From the NCBI GenBank assembly GCA_902522115.1, contig CABYUV010000001.1, forward strand, positions 103,491 through 167,490: a stretch of DNA of 64,000 nt, given 5' to 3'. Under the pieces are notes generated by a model. The model was not told the origin of the DNA, did no database searches, and worked only from the letters and a program-made list of their open reading frames with translations. Below are positions 16,469 to 24,617 of this stretch, in pieces; the first letter of the stretch is position 1; each line of letters starts with the position of its first letter. A program made the translations under genes and the position numbers. The stretch is from an uncultured Pelagibacteraceae bacterium (lineage in GTDB: Bacteria > Pseudomonadota > Alphaproteobacteria > Pelagibacterales > Pelagibacteraceae).

Positions 16469-17434
16469 ATGAGTAGTAAAAAAAAAATTTTAATTATTCA
16501 GCCTATTCATGATGCGGGTATAAAACTATTAGAAGATAATTCTGATTATGAGTTTGAAATAGTAGAAAATACAGATAATAAATTTTTAAAATCCAAAATA
16601 AAAGATTGCGATGGTATTTCCATAAGAACTGCAAAACTTACCGGTGAAGTAATAGAAGGTTCAACTAAATTAAAAATTATTTCAAGACATGGTGTTGGTT
16701 ATGATAATATAGACTTGGAGAGCACTAAAAAAAATAATATCACACTTGCAATCACAGCAACTGCAAATGCAGTAGCAGTAGCTGAACATGTAATGTTTAT
16801 GCTACTAAATATTTCCAAAAAAGGAAATATGTATAATGAAACTGTTAAAAGCGGCAAATTCAATGATCGAAATAAATTACCCAAAACAGTTGAATTGTGG
16901 AATAAAAATATGTTGATTGCTGGATTTGGTCGTATTGGACAAGCTTTGATAAAAAGATGTCATGGATTTGAAATGAAAGTTTTTGTTTATGATCCATTTG
17001 TATCTAAAGAAATAATTGAAAAGCATGGTGGTATTAAAGTCGATAGTTTAGAGGAAGCATCTAAAAATATGGATGCTATATCACTTCATGTACCGCTTAG
17101 TGAAAAAACTAAGAATATTATTAATTATGATTTACTAAAAAACATGAAAAAAAATTGCATTATAATTAATGCTGCAAGAGGTGGAGTAATAAATGAAATC
17201 GATCTAGATAAAGCTTTAAATGAAAATTTAATTCTTGGTGCTGGTTTAGATGTTTTTGAGATTGAGCCACCTGATCCAGATAATCCTTTGCTAAAAAATA
17301 ATAAAGTATTTTTAAGTCCACATACTGCTGCATTTACAGAGGAATGTATGACCAGAATGGGAATAGAAACAATTCAAAATATTATTGATTTTTTTGATAG
17401 AAAATTACAAAAATCTAAGATTGTAAATTTATAA
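16469..17434 (+). CDS. D-2-hydroxyacid dehydrogenase (phosphoglycerate dehydrogenase-like)
   Basis: An NAD(P)-dependent D-2-hydroxyacid dehydrogenase, 321 residues: the short form, without the ACT regulatory domain of SerA. The cofactor motif is GFGRIGQAL. Catalytic residues are Arg in SRHGVGYDN, Glu in DVFEIEPPD and His in SPHTAAF. NAARGGV is the conserved loop after the second domain junction. It follows dhaK by 59 bp on the same strand and may share its transcript. Hydroxypyruvate/glycerate, tartronate-type or sugar-acid interconversion are all possible roles. Confidence 0.88.
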   Translation: MSSKKKILIIQPIHDAGIKLLEDNSDYEFEIVENTDNKFLKSKIKDCDGISIRTAKLTGEVIEGSTKLKIISRHGVGYDNIDLESTKKNNITLAITATANAVAVAEHVMFMLLNISKKGNMYNETVKSGKFNDRNKLPKTVELWNKNMLIAGFGRIGQALIKRCHGFEMKVFVYDPFVSKEIIEKHGGIKVDSLEEASKNMDAISLHVPLSEKTKNIINYDLLKNMKKNCIIINAARGGVINEIDLDKALNENLILGAGLDVFEIEPPDPDNPLLKNNKVFLSPHTAAFTEECMTRMGIETIQNIIDFFDRKLQKSKIVNL

Positions 17435-17503
17435 TATAAAAATAATTTTATTTTAAATTTTTTTTACCTAAGAGATTAATTAGCTAAGTTTTATCTACAG
17501 AAG

Positions 17504-18406
17504 TCAGTTATTGTATATATCTATATTGCTACTATCTAAAGTTTCAGTCAAATATTTGTATCCCATTTTTGCATATTCAAACGGATTAGCTTTTGCTGGA
17601 TCTTGTTCCGCCTCTACTACTAACCATCCTGAATAATTTTTTTGTTTCAACACATCAAATAATGGTTTGTAATCAATACATCCATCACCTGGAACTGTAA
17701 ATGCGCCTTCTAAAAATGCTTCTCTAAAACTCAAGTCTTCTTTTAAAGATTTTTCTAAAACACTTTTTCTTATATCCTTACAATGCATATGAATTAATCT
17801 TTCGCTAAAATCATTTAATATTTTTAAAGAGTCTCCCTGCGCAAATAACATATGACCAGTGTCTAATGTAAGTTTTACACTGTCGTGTGTATTTTCAAGC
17901 AATCTTACTGTATCCTCTTCGGTCTCTATTATCGTGCCCATATGATGATGATAAGCAAGTGGCATACCTTCATCTTCAAGATATTTTCCCATCTCTGAAA
18001 TTTTTTCATAATATTTTTTAGACTCTTCAAGACCCATTTGAGGCCTTGTAGATAATTTTCGATCTGGATCTCCTTGAATTGAACCAGAAACTTCAGCAAA
18101 AACCATGCAAGGTGAATTACAATCCTTAAAAAGTTTAAGTTGATCTTGAATAACTTTTTTTTCTTCATTTACACTATTTGTTCTTAAATTAGCTCCATAC
18201 CAACCTGAACAAAGATTCAGTTTAAACTCATTAAGTTTAGGAATTAATTCTTCTGATTTTTTTGGAAATTTACCACCAGACTCAATTCCAATAAATCCCG
18301 CCTGACTAGCTTCAGACAAGCATTGTTCTAAAGGGGTATCACCACCCAGTTCTGGCATATCATCATTACTCCATGCAATTGGTGCTATTCCTAATTTTAC
18401 TGACAT
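17504..18406 (-). CDS. iolE: Inosose dehydratase
   Basis: Removes water from 2-keto-myo-inositol (scyllo-inosose), the second step of inositol catabolism, in the cytoplasm. The 300 residues match IolE in length. The N-terminus, GIAPIAWSNDDMPELGGDTP, is the IolE signature. Metal ligands of the TIM barrel are visible in HHHMGT, LDTGHML, HMHCKD and VVEAEQDP. It is divergent from an inositol dehydrogenase-like gene across 137 bp. The remaining iol steps (iolD, iolB, iolC, iolJ) are not in the window, so the pathway continues elsewhere or the enzyme serves another inosose route. Confidence 0.92.
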   Translation of the reverse strand: MSVKLGIAPIAWSNDDMPELGGDTPLEQCLSEASQAGFIGIESGGKFPKKSEELIPKLNEFKLNLCSGWYGANLRTNSVNEEKKVIQDQLKLFKDCNSPCMVFAEVSGSIQGDPDRKLSTRPQMGLEESKKYYEKISEMGKYLEDEGMPLAYHHHMGTIIETEEDTVRLLENTHDSVKLTLDTGHMLFAQGDSLKILNDFSERLIHMHCKDIRKSVLEKSLKEDLSFREAFLEGAFTVPGDGCIDYKPLFDVLKQKNYSGWLVVEAEQDPAKANPFEYAKMGYKYLTETLDSSNIDIYNN

Positions 18407-18456
18407 ACAAAATTTATTAAAAACTTAAAACATTTTTAAATGATGATGTTATTTGC

Positions 18457-18514
18457 ATCAAGAAAATTATATTTTCATTTAATGTTTAATTCATCATAAA
18501 AATTGTTTCTTGAT
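18457..18514. promoter_or_regulatory. Inverted repeat in the iolE-iolG divergent promoter region
   Basis: ATCAAGAAA at 18457-18465 recurs inverted as TTTCTTGAT at 18506-18514. A second, looser pair, TGATGATG near 18441 and TTCATCAT near 18490, is interleaved with it. Paired inverted sites between divergent inositol genes fit a shared operator. This is seen by eye only. Confidence 0.35.
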
Positions 18515-18543
18515 TTTATTTTTTAATTCTGTTCTATATTATT

Positions 18544-19545
18544 ATGATCAACTTTTCTTTAATGGGAGCAGGACGGATTGGAAAAATGCATGCTAAATTT
18601 ATAGCAGCACATCCAAAAGCAAAATTAAAATATATATATGATCCTAATTCACAATTTGCTGAAGAAGTAGCAAAATCAACAAGTTGCTCAATTGCATCAT
18701 CACCAGAAGAAGCAATTAATGCAGATGATGTGGATGCAATTCTTATAGCATCTGCTACTCCAACTCATACTCAATTTATTACAATGGCAGCAAAAGCAGG
18801 AAAAGCAGTTTTTTGTGAAAAGCCAATTGATTTAGATATCAACAAAGTAAATGAGTGTATGGAAAATATTAAAGGAACAAAAGTTCCTATTCAAATTGGT
18901 TTTAATAGAAGATTTGATGCCAGTCATAAAAAGGCACAACAAGCAAGAGTAAAAAAAGAAATTGGTGAATTAGAAATGATTGTTATTACTAGTAGAGATC
19001 CTGAACCTCCTGGAATTGATTATTTAAAAGCTGCTGGTGGATTTTTTAGAGATACTACTATTCATGATTTTGATTTAACTAGATTTATATTGGGAGATGA
19101 TCCTGTAGTACAAATATCAGCATTTGGGGCTGCTTTATTTGATAAAAATTCACAACATGTAAAAGATCTTGATACCGCAATGTTTATTTTAAAATCAAAA
19201 AATGGTGTTTTAATACATATTAATAACTCTAGACGAGCTGTTTATGGATATGATCAAAGAGTTGAAGTATTTGGCAGTAAAGGAATGGTAATCTCTGATA
19301 ATCAAACTCCTACCTCTTTAGAAAGATATACAAGCTCATCAACAAATGAAAAGGAAACTATACATTTCTTTTTTATTGAAAGATATGAGCAAGCTTACAG
19401 AGATCAATTTAATGAGTTTGTAAAATGCGTTGAAGATAAAACAAAACCATTAGTAGGGTTTGAAGATGGTAGAAACGCTTTAATAATAGCTAATGCAGCA
19501 TATGAATCATTTGAAAGTGGTAAAGTAATAGATATAAAATTATAA
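18544..19545 (+). CDS. iolG: Inositol 2-dehydrogenase-like Gfo/Idh/MocA oxidoreductase
   Basis: Oxidises an inositol hydroxyl to a ketone with NAD+, giving the inosose used by IolE. The 333 residues match IolG. The Rossmann motif GAGRIGKMHA is at 8-17, FCEKPIDLD carries the catalytic Lys, GFNRRFD is the IolG-type block and TTIHDFDLTRF holds the Asp/His pair. Adjacency to iolE supports inositol as substrate, although scyllo- or D-chiro-inositol or a sugar cannot be excluded. It runs into an SDR gene 1 bp downstream. Confidence 0.88.
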   Translation: MINFSLMGAGRIGKMHAKFIAAHPKAKLKYIYDPNSQFAEEVAKSTSCSIASSPEEAINADDVDAILIASATPTHTQFITMAAKAGKAVFCEKPIDLDINKVNECMENIKGTKVPIQIGFNRRFDASHKKAQQARVKKEIGELEMIVITSRDPEPPGIDYLKAAGGFFRDTTIHDFDLTRFILGDDPVVQISAFGAALFDKNSQHVKDLDTAMFILKSKNGVLIHINNSRRAVYGYDQRVEVFGSKGMVISDNQTPTSLERYTSSSTNEKETIHFFFIERYEQAYRDQFNEFVKCVEDKTKPLVGFEDGRNALIIANAAYESFESGKVIDIKL

Positions 19546-19546
19546 A

Positions 19547-20401
19547 ATGTCTAATAAATATATATCTGAACAAACCAATCAATTTAAAGACAAAATAATA
19601 ATTGTAACAGGAAGCACCCAAGGAAGTGGAGCTGAGACTGCAAAATTACTTGCAAACAGAGGAGCTAAAGGAATAACTATTTGTGGAAGAAATAATGAAA
19701 AAGGAAACAAGGTAAAATCTGAAATAGAAAGCATAGGTGCAGAATGCTTGTACGTTAGAGCAGATTTAGAAAAACTTGAAGACTGTAAAAAAATAGTTTC
19801 TGAAACTGATAAAAAATTTAACACAGTAGATTCTTTTATAAATGTTGCTGCTTTTACTGAAAGAGGAACGATCTTAAGCACAACAGAGGAAAATTATGAT
19901 AAAAATTTTAATGTAAATGTAAAAGCTCCCCTCTTTATGATGCAAGACGTTATAAAAATAATGATTAGAGATAAAAAAAAAGGAACTATAGCTCATATTT
20001 TATCAATGGCCGGATATAGTGGTATGCCTTTCTTAACTGCTTACAGTTCTTCTAAAGCAGCATTAGCAGTAATGATTAAAAATGTTGCAAACTCAGTTTC
20101 AGGTCATCAAATAAGAGTGAATGGTGTAAATCTAGGTTGGACAGATACACCGGCAGAAACAGTCATTCAGAAAAAATTTCACAATGCAGATGATAATTGG
20201 TTAAAAAAAACTGAAGCAAAAGTTCCTTTTAAAAGATTAAACAAACCTATAGATGTTGCAAAGATACTAGCTTTCTTGTGCTCAGATGAGTCAGGAATTA
20301 TGACTGGTAGCATTGTTGACTTTGATCAAACAGTTGCGGGATGGCATTCTTATTCAGCATATGACACCAAGGTGTTAGATGATAGTATTTTGGGTGAGTG
20401 A
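19547..20401 (+). CDS. Short-chain dehydrogenase/reductase
   Basis: A classical SDR, 284 residues. The cofactor loop is TGSTQGSGAETA (TGxxxGxG), the structural motif NVAAF takes the place of NNAG, and the active-site Tyr and Lys are in YSSSKAAL, with a Ser in ILSMAGY. It is 1 bp downstream of iolG, so it likely acts on the same sugar or inositol family, for example as an epimerising partner through a second keto position. About 20 residues (SNKYISEQTNQFKD) precede the fold start. Confidence 0.88.
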   Translation: MSNKYISEQTNQFKDKIIIVTGSTQGSGAETAKLLANRGAKGITICGRNNEKGNKVKSEIESIGAECLYVRADLEKLEDCKKIVSETDKKFNTVDSFINVAAFTERGTILSTTEENYDKNFNVNVKAPLFMMQDVIKIMIRDKKKGTIAHILSMAGYSGMPFLTAYSSSKAALAVMIKNVANSVSGHQIRVNGVNLGWTDTPAETVIQKKFHNADDNWLKKTEAKVPFKRLNKPIDVAKILAFLCSDESGIMTGSIVDFDQTVAGWHSYSAYDTKVLDDSILGE

Positions 20402-20420
20402 ACCGAATTAAAATTAACTT

Positions 20421-21383
20421 ATGAAAAAAAATAAAATTAGAGATACTGGTTTGGAAGTTACAGAATTAAGTTTTGGAACATCCTCTTTGGGGAGTATGCC
20501 AGATACTTATGGTTATGAAGTACCAGAGCAAAGAGCTCAAGAAACGTTAAAAAGATTTTTTCAAGGTCCAGTAAATATGCTTGATACTTCAAGAAATTAT
20601 GCGATGGGCGAAAGTGAAAAAAGGATTGGAATAGCAATAAAGGAAAATGGTGGTTGGCCAGGAAACTTTGTCTTGTCAACAAAAATTGATAGAAATATGG
20701 ATACTCTAGTTCTTGATAAGATAAGAACAAGAGAGTCTATCGAAGAAAGTTTAAAAACTTTAAATGTAGATTCTGTCGATATTTTATTTCTTCATGATCC
20801 AGAATATGTAAAAGATTTAAATGAAGTCACTAAAAAAGATGGGGCATTGGATGAGTTATTTAAAATAAAAGAAGAGGGTTTGGCTAAGGCAGTTGGTTTA
20901 GCTATGGGAAAAATAAATATAATGTTTCCTATTTTAAAAAATTGGGACTTTGATGTGATAATTAATCATAACAGATATACTTTATTAAACAGAGAAGCTG
21001 ATGAAATGTATAGCTACGCTCACAGTAAAAATATATCTATTTTCAATGCTGCTCCTTACGCTGGTGGTGTTTTGGCAAAAGGTCCAAGTAACTTTAAAAA
21101 AATAACTTATCAAGATGTTACAGAAGAAAAACTTGCGCCTGCTATAGAAATAGAAAAAGTTTGTAAAAAGTATAATGTAGAAATGGGTGCGGCTGCTTTA
21201 CAGTTTTCAATGAAAGATGAAAGAGTCACCTCTACTTTATGTGGGGTCACTAGTGTTCAGAGTATTGAAAAAAACCTATCTTGGGCTGAAACAAGTATCC
21301 CAGAAAAATTTTGGGATGAAGTTTTAAAATTACCTTACTCAACAAAAGATCCAGAATCTGAAAGAAAATATACACCTGGTTAA
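20421..21383 (+). CDS. Aldo/keto reductase (AKR15-like; sugar dehydrogenase type)
   Basis: A 320-residue NAD(P)-linked TIM-barrel oxidoreductase. The catalytic tetrad is visible as Asp and Tyr in LDTSRNYAMGESE, Lys in LSTKIDR and His in LFLHDPEY. The N-terminal GLEVTELSFGTSSLG and the overall order resemble the group containing D-threo-aldose 1-dehydrogenase, L-fucose dehydrogenase and pyridoxal 4-dehydrogenase. It ends the iolG-SDR operon. With a GH4 alpha-galactosidase-like gene close by, oxidation of galactose or fucose to a lactone is a reasonable but unproven role. Confidence 0.83.
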   Translation: MKKNKIRDTGLEVTELSFGTSSLGSMPDTYGYEVPEQRAQETLKRFFQGPVNMLDTSRNYAMGESEKRIGIAIKENGGWPGNFVLSTKIDRNMDTLVLDKIRTRESIEESLKTLNVDSVDILFLHDPEYVKDLNEVTKKDGALDELFKIKEEGLAKAVGLAMGKINIMFPILKNWDFDVIINHNRYTLLNREADEMYSYAHSKNISIFNAAPYAGGVLAKGPSNFKKITYQDVTEEKLAPAIEIEKVCKKYNVEMGAAALQFSMKDERVTSTLCGVTSVQSIEKNLSWAETSIPEKFWDEVLKLPYSTKDPESERKYTPG

Positions 21384-21432
21384 ATTTTAAAAAAATTATA
21401 AATAAGATAACTATATATTTATTTATTAATTT

Positions 21433-21476
21433 AATTATCAATAATTTCTGGGGATAATTTTTAATTGTAATCAATT
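21433..21476 (+). promoter_or_regulatory. Candidate operator before the second ABC sugar operon
   Basis: The 139-bp leader before the second binding-protein gene holds AATTATC/GATAATT arms 13 bp apart and then the palindrome AATTG-TAAT-CAATT at 21463-21476. Both are A+T-rich and could be chance. The AAGGAGC ribosome binding site further down is clear. Confidence 0.25.
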
Positions 21477-21522
21477 TTAAAAATACATAATCTATAAATC
21501 ATAAATTAAAAAAGGAGCATAA

Positions 21523-22767
21523 ATGAAAAAGATTATTATCTCATTAATAATGATGTTTGGAATAATCTCTTCAACTTCATTTGCTGGTACTTTAGTGATA
21601 AACACAGATACGTCTGATGCAGCACCTAAAGAAGCTTTTGAATATATTATTAAAAAATTTGAAGAAGAAAACCCAGACGTTACAGTAAAATGGAATGTTT
21701 TTGACCATGAAGGTTATAAACAATCCATAAGAAATTTTTTAAACACTGATCCACCTGATGTTGCAAACTGGTATGCTGGAAATAGAATGCTACCATTTGT
21801 AAGAGCAGGTTTGTTTGAAGATGTCTCTGATATTTGGAAAGACTCAGGTTGGGTCGATGGAAACCTTTCTGAAAATATGGAGCATGCTAAAAAATCAATG
21901 ACGATTGGTGGTAAGCAATGGGGAATTCCTTACACTTATTATCAATGGGGGGTGTATTACAGGAAAGATCTATTTACAGCAAATGGAATATCTGTACCAA
22001 CTACATGGGATGATTTTGTAGCTGCATGCGCTACTTTAAAAGCTGCAGGCATTACACCTATTACAATTGGATCAAAGTATCTTTGGACAACAGCTGGTGT
22101 TTTTGATTATTTAAATCTGAGAACAAATGGCTATGAGTTCCATATGGATTTAACACTAGGCAAGGTTCCTTACACAGATCCAAAAGTGCAAGCGGTATTT
22201 GATAAATGGGATGAGCTTGTGAAACCTGGTTACTTCTTAGAAAATCATGCAGCACTTAGTTGGCAAGAAGCTTTAACTCCTATGGTAAACGGCGAAGCAG
22301 CAATGTATGTGATGGGTAACTTTGCTGTTGCTCCTTTAAAAGAGGCTGGCTTAAGAGATTCTAATTTAGGTTTCTTCCAGTTCCCTGAAATCACACCAGG
22401 TATTCCAATGGCTGAAGAAGCACCTACGGACACTGTGCACATACCTTCTAAAGCTAAAAATAAAACTGATGCTAAACGTTTCTTAATATTTATGTCTCGA
22501 GCAGATGTGCAAGAAGAGATCAATAAAATATTAGGTCAGCTTCCTATTAACAAAAACTCTAGTGTTAAAAAGGGAGATCCATTCTTAGCAGCAGGATTGA
22601 ATATGCTAAATAATGCTTATGCAATGGCACAATTCTACGATAGAGATGCTCCAGCTCAAATGGCATCAGAGGGTATGAAAGGCTTTCAAGAATATATGTC
22701 TAATCCTGACAGAAGACAAAAAATCTTAGAAAGATTAGAAAAAGTACGTCAAAAAGTTTATAAATAA
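21523..22767 (+). CDS. ABC transporter sugar/glycoside-binding protein (family 1)
   Basis: A second periplasmic family 1 binding protein, 414 residues. It has a Sec signal peptide of about 21 residues (KKIIISLIMMFGIISSTSFAG). The mature protein begins TLVINTDTSDAAPKEAFEYI and has the sugar-binder blocks PDVANWYAG, WGIPYTYYQWGVYYRKDLF and GEAAMYVMGNFA. It is clearly different from the first binding protein at 9289. Its neighbours are two permeases, a GH4 enzyme and a GH1 enzyme, so a short oligosaccharide or a glycoside is the likely ligand. Confidence 0.92.
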   Translation: MKKIIISLIMMFGIISSTSFAGTLVINTDTSDAAPKEAFEYIIKKFEEENPDVTVKWNVFDHEGYKQSIRNFLNTDPPDVANWYAGNRMLPFVRAGLFEDVSDIWKDSGWVDGNLSENMEHAKKSMTIGGKQWGIPYTYYQWGVYYRKDLFTANGISVPTTWDDFVAACATLKAAGITPITIGSKYLWTTAGVFDYLNLRTNGYEFHMDLTLGKVPYTDPKVQAVFDKWDELVKPGYFLENHAALSWQEALTPMVNGEAAMYVMGNFAVAPLKEAGLRDSNLGFFQFPEITPGIPMAEEAPTDTVHIPSKAKNKTDAKRFLIFMSRADVQEEINKILGQLPINKNSSVKKGDPFLAAGLNMLNNAYAMAQFYDRDAPAQMASEGMKGFQEYMSNPDRRQKILERLEKVRQKVYK

Positions 22768-22776
22768 ACTTTTAGC

Positions 22777-22808
22777 TTAACTGTGGGGCTTACTGGCCCC
22801 TCAGTTAA
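22777..22808 (+). terminator. Hairpin between binding-protein and permease genes
   Basis: TTAACTG-T-GGGGC and GCCCC-T-CAGTTAA form a 12-bp stem with one T-T mismatch and a 6-base loop. It starts 10 bp after the binding-protein stop. It is followed by AAATTAAATTT and not by a strong T run, so it may act more as an mRNA-stabilising end or weak attenuator than as a full terminator. The first ABC operon has a hairpin at the same place. Confidence 0.8.
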
Positions 22809-22843
22809 AAATTAAATTTCATCAATTTTTAAAGAAGAATTAT

Positions 22844-23764
22844 ATGGAACTAAATAATTCAAAACCAAAAAGAATTACTTGGTGGCAAAAAAATCAAGTT
22901 AAAATAAGCCCATGGATTTTTCTCGCCCCAGGATTAATATTTTTTTCTATTTATGTAATAGCCCCTATATTTGTATCTATTGGTATTTCTTTTTATCAAT
23001 GGGATGGATTATCTCCATCTACATATGTTGGTCTTCAAAATTACATTGAACTTTTAGATGATGAATATTTTTATATTTCGCTCTGGAATAATGTTAAATG
23101 GTTAATATTTTTTATGTTGGCGGTTCCTATTGGCTTAGGACTAGCAATATTTTTAAATCAAATTGTTTTTGGAATTAGATTGATTAAATCTCTGTTTTTT
23201 TTTCCATTTGTTATTTCTCAAGTGGTTATTGGACTTATTTTTACTTGGTTTTACCAACCAAATTATGGGGTTATTGCACCCTTTTTAGATTTAATTGGAT
23301 TAGAGGGATTTTCAATTCTTGCAAATGAAGATACTGCTACTTATGGGATAATATTTGCAGGTCTATATCCACAAATTGCTTATTGTTTAATTTTATATTT
23401 AACAGGACTTAACAATATTAACCCTGAACAAATTGAGGCTGGAAGAATGGATGGCGCCAAAGGATTTCATTTATTTTGGAATATAGTACTTCCACAACTA
23501 AGACACGCTACCTTTTTAGCAATTGTAGTAACAGTGATTGGTGCGCTTAGAAGTTTTGATATGGTGGCAATAATGACTCAAGGTGGACCTTATGGCTATT
23601 CAAATGTCTTAGCATATTACATGTTTGAACAAGCTTTAAGTGAATACGGTTACAGAATGGGATACGGTTCAGCGATAGCAACAGTTTTATTCACAATAAT
23701 GATGTTTTATATTTTGTTTTTTATATACAGAATGTATCGAAACGAAAGGGAGGATAATAACTAA
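22844..23764 (+). CDS. ABC sugar transporter permease (MalF-like)
   Basis: An inner-membrane permease of a CUT1 importer, 306 residues with six predicted membrane segments from PWIFLAPGLIFFSIYVIAPI onward. The coupling EAA motif is IEAGRMDGAKGFHLFWNIVLPQL. VVIGLIFTWFYQPNYGVI is the family block after the third segment. It abuts the next permease without a gap (stop followed directly by ATG). Confidence 0.93.
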   Translation: MELNNSKPKRITWWQKNQVKISPWIFLAPGLIFFSIYVIAPIFVSIGISFYQWDGLSPSTYVGLQNYIELLDDEYFYISLWNNVKWLIFFMLAVPIGLGLAIFLNQIVFGIRLIKSLFFFPFVISQVVIGLIFTWFYQPNYGVIAPFLDLIGLEGFSILANEDTATYGIIFAGLYPQIAYCLILYLTGLNNINPEQIEAGRMDGAKGFHLFWNIVLPQLRHATFLAIVVTVIGALRSFDMVAIMTQGGPYGYSNVLAYYMFEQALSEYGYRMGYGSAIATVLFTIMMFYILFFIYRMYRNEREDNN

Positions 23765-24616
23765 ATGTTCCCTACTCCTATTCATCAAAGACCAATCATA
23801 AATCAATATATTTATAAAATATTTTTACCTATCTCATTAATTATTTGGTTGATACCGATTTTTGGTATTTTAATGACATCAATAAGAGGCTTGGGAGATA
23901 TTACTGCTGGAAATATGTGGGGAACACCAAGTGAATTTTTACTTTTTTCAAACTTACATGATGTTTTCACTAACACTCCAATGATCAAATACACTCTAAA
24001 TAGTTTTAAAGTAACTATACCAACAATGTTAGGAGCGGTTGCTTTAAGTTGTATGACTGGCTTTGCCCTTGCAAATTATAAGTTTAGGACAAATTTAATT
24101 ATATTTTTTATTTTTATAGCTGGAAACTTTGTTCCATTTCAAATTTTAATGATACCTGTAAGAGATCTGACTTTTAAAATTGGTCTCTACAACACTATTA
24201 CAGGATTGGTTTTATTTCATGTAGCTTTTCAAACAGGTTTTTGTACACTTTTTATGAGAAATTTTATTAAAGCGTTACCTCAAGAGCTAATAGAGGCTGC
24301 GAGAATGGATGGAGCATCTGAATTTAGAATATTTTGGAAGATAATATTACCTTTGACTAGGCCAGCTATAGCAGCGCTGTGTGTATTAATTTTTACATTT
24401 ATATGGAACGATTATTTTTGGGCAACAGTCTTAATTCAAGGTGATCATGCAATGCCAATTACTGCTGGATTAAAATCATTAAATGGTCAATGGATTACAG
24501 CTTATCACTTATTATCAACTGGATCTATTGTTGCTGCGATACCTCCTGTTATTATGTTTTTTTTAATGCAAAAACATTTTATTGCTGGATTAACTCTTGG
24601 AGCAACTAAAGGATAG
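23765..24616 (+). CDS. ABC sugar transporter permease (MalG-like)
   Basis: The partner permease, 283 residues, six predicted membrane segments. The coupling motif is IEAARMDGASEFRIFWKIILPLT and the C-terminus (KHFIAGLTLGATKG) is MalG-like. It ends 1 bp before the GH4 gene start, tying uptake to glycoside hydrolysis. Confidence 0.93.
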   Translation: MFPTPIHQRPIINQYIYKIFLPISLIIWLIPIFGILMTSIRGLGDITAGNMWGTPSEFLLFSNLHDVFTNTPMIKYTLNSFKVTIPTMLGAVALSCMTGFALANYKFRTNLIIFFIFIAGNFVPFQILMIPVRDLTFKIGLYNTITGLVLFHVAFQTGFCTLFMRNFIKALPQELIEAARMDGASEFRIFWKIILPLTRPAIAALCVLIFTFIWNDYFWATVLIQGDHAMPITAGLKSLNGQWITAYHLLSTGSIVAAIPPVIMFFLMQKHFIAGLTLGATKG

Positions 24617-24617
24617 T

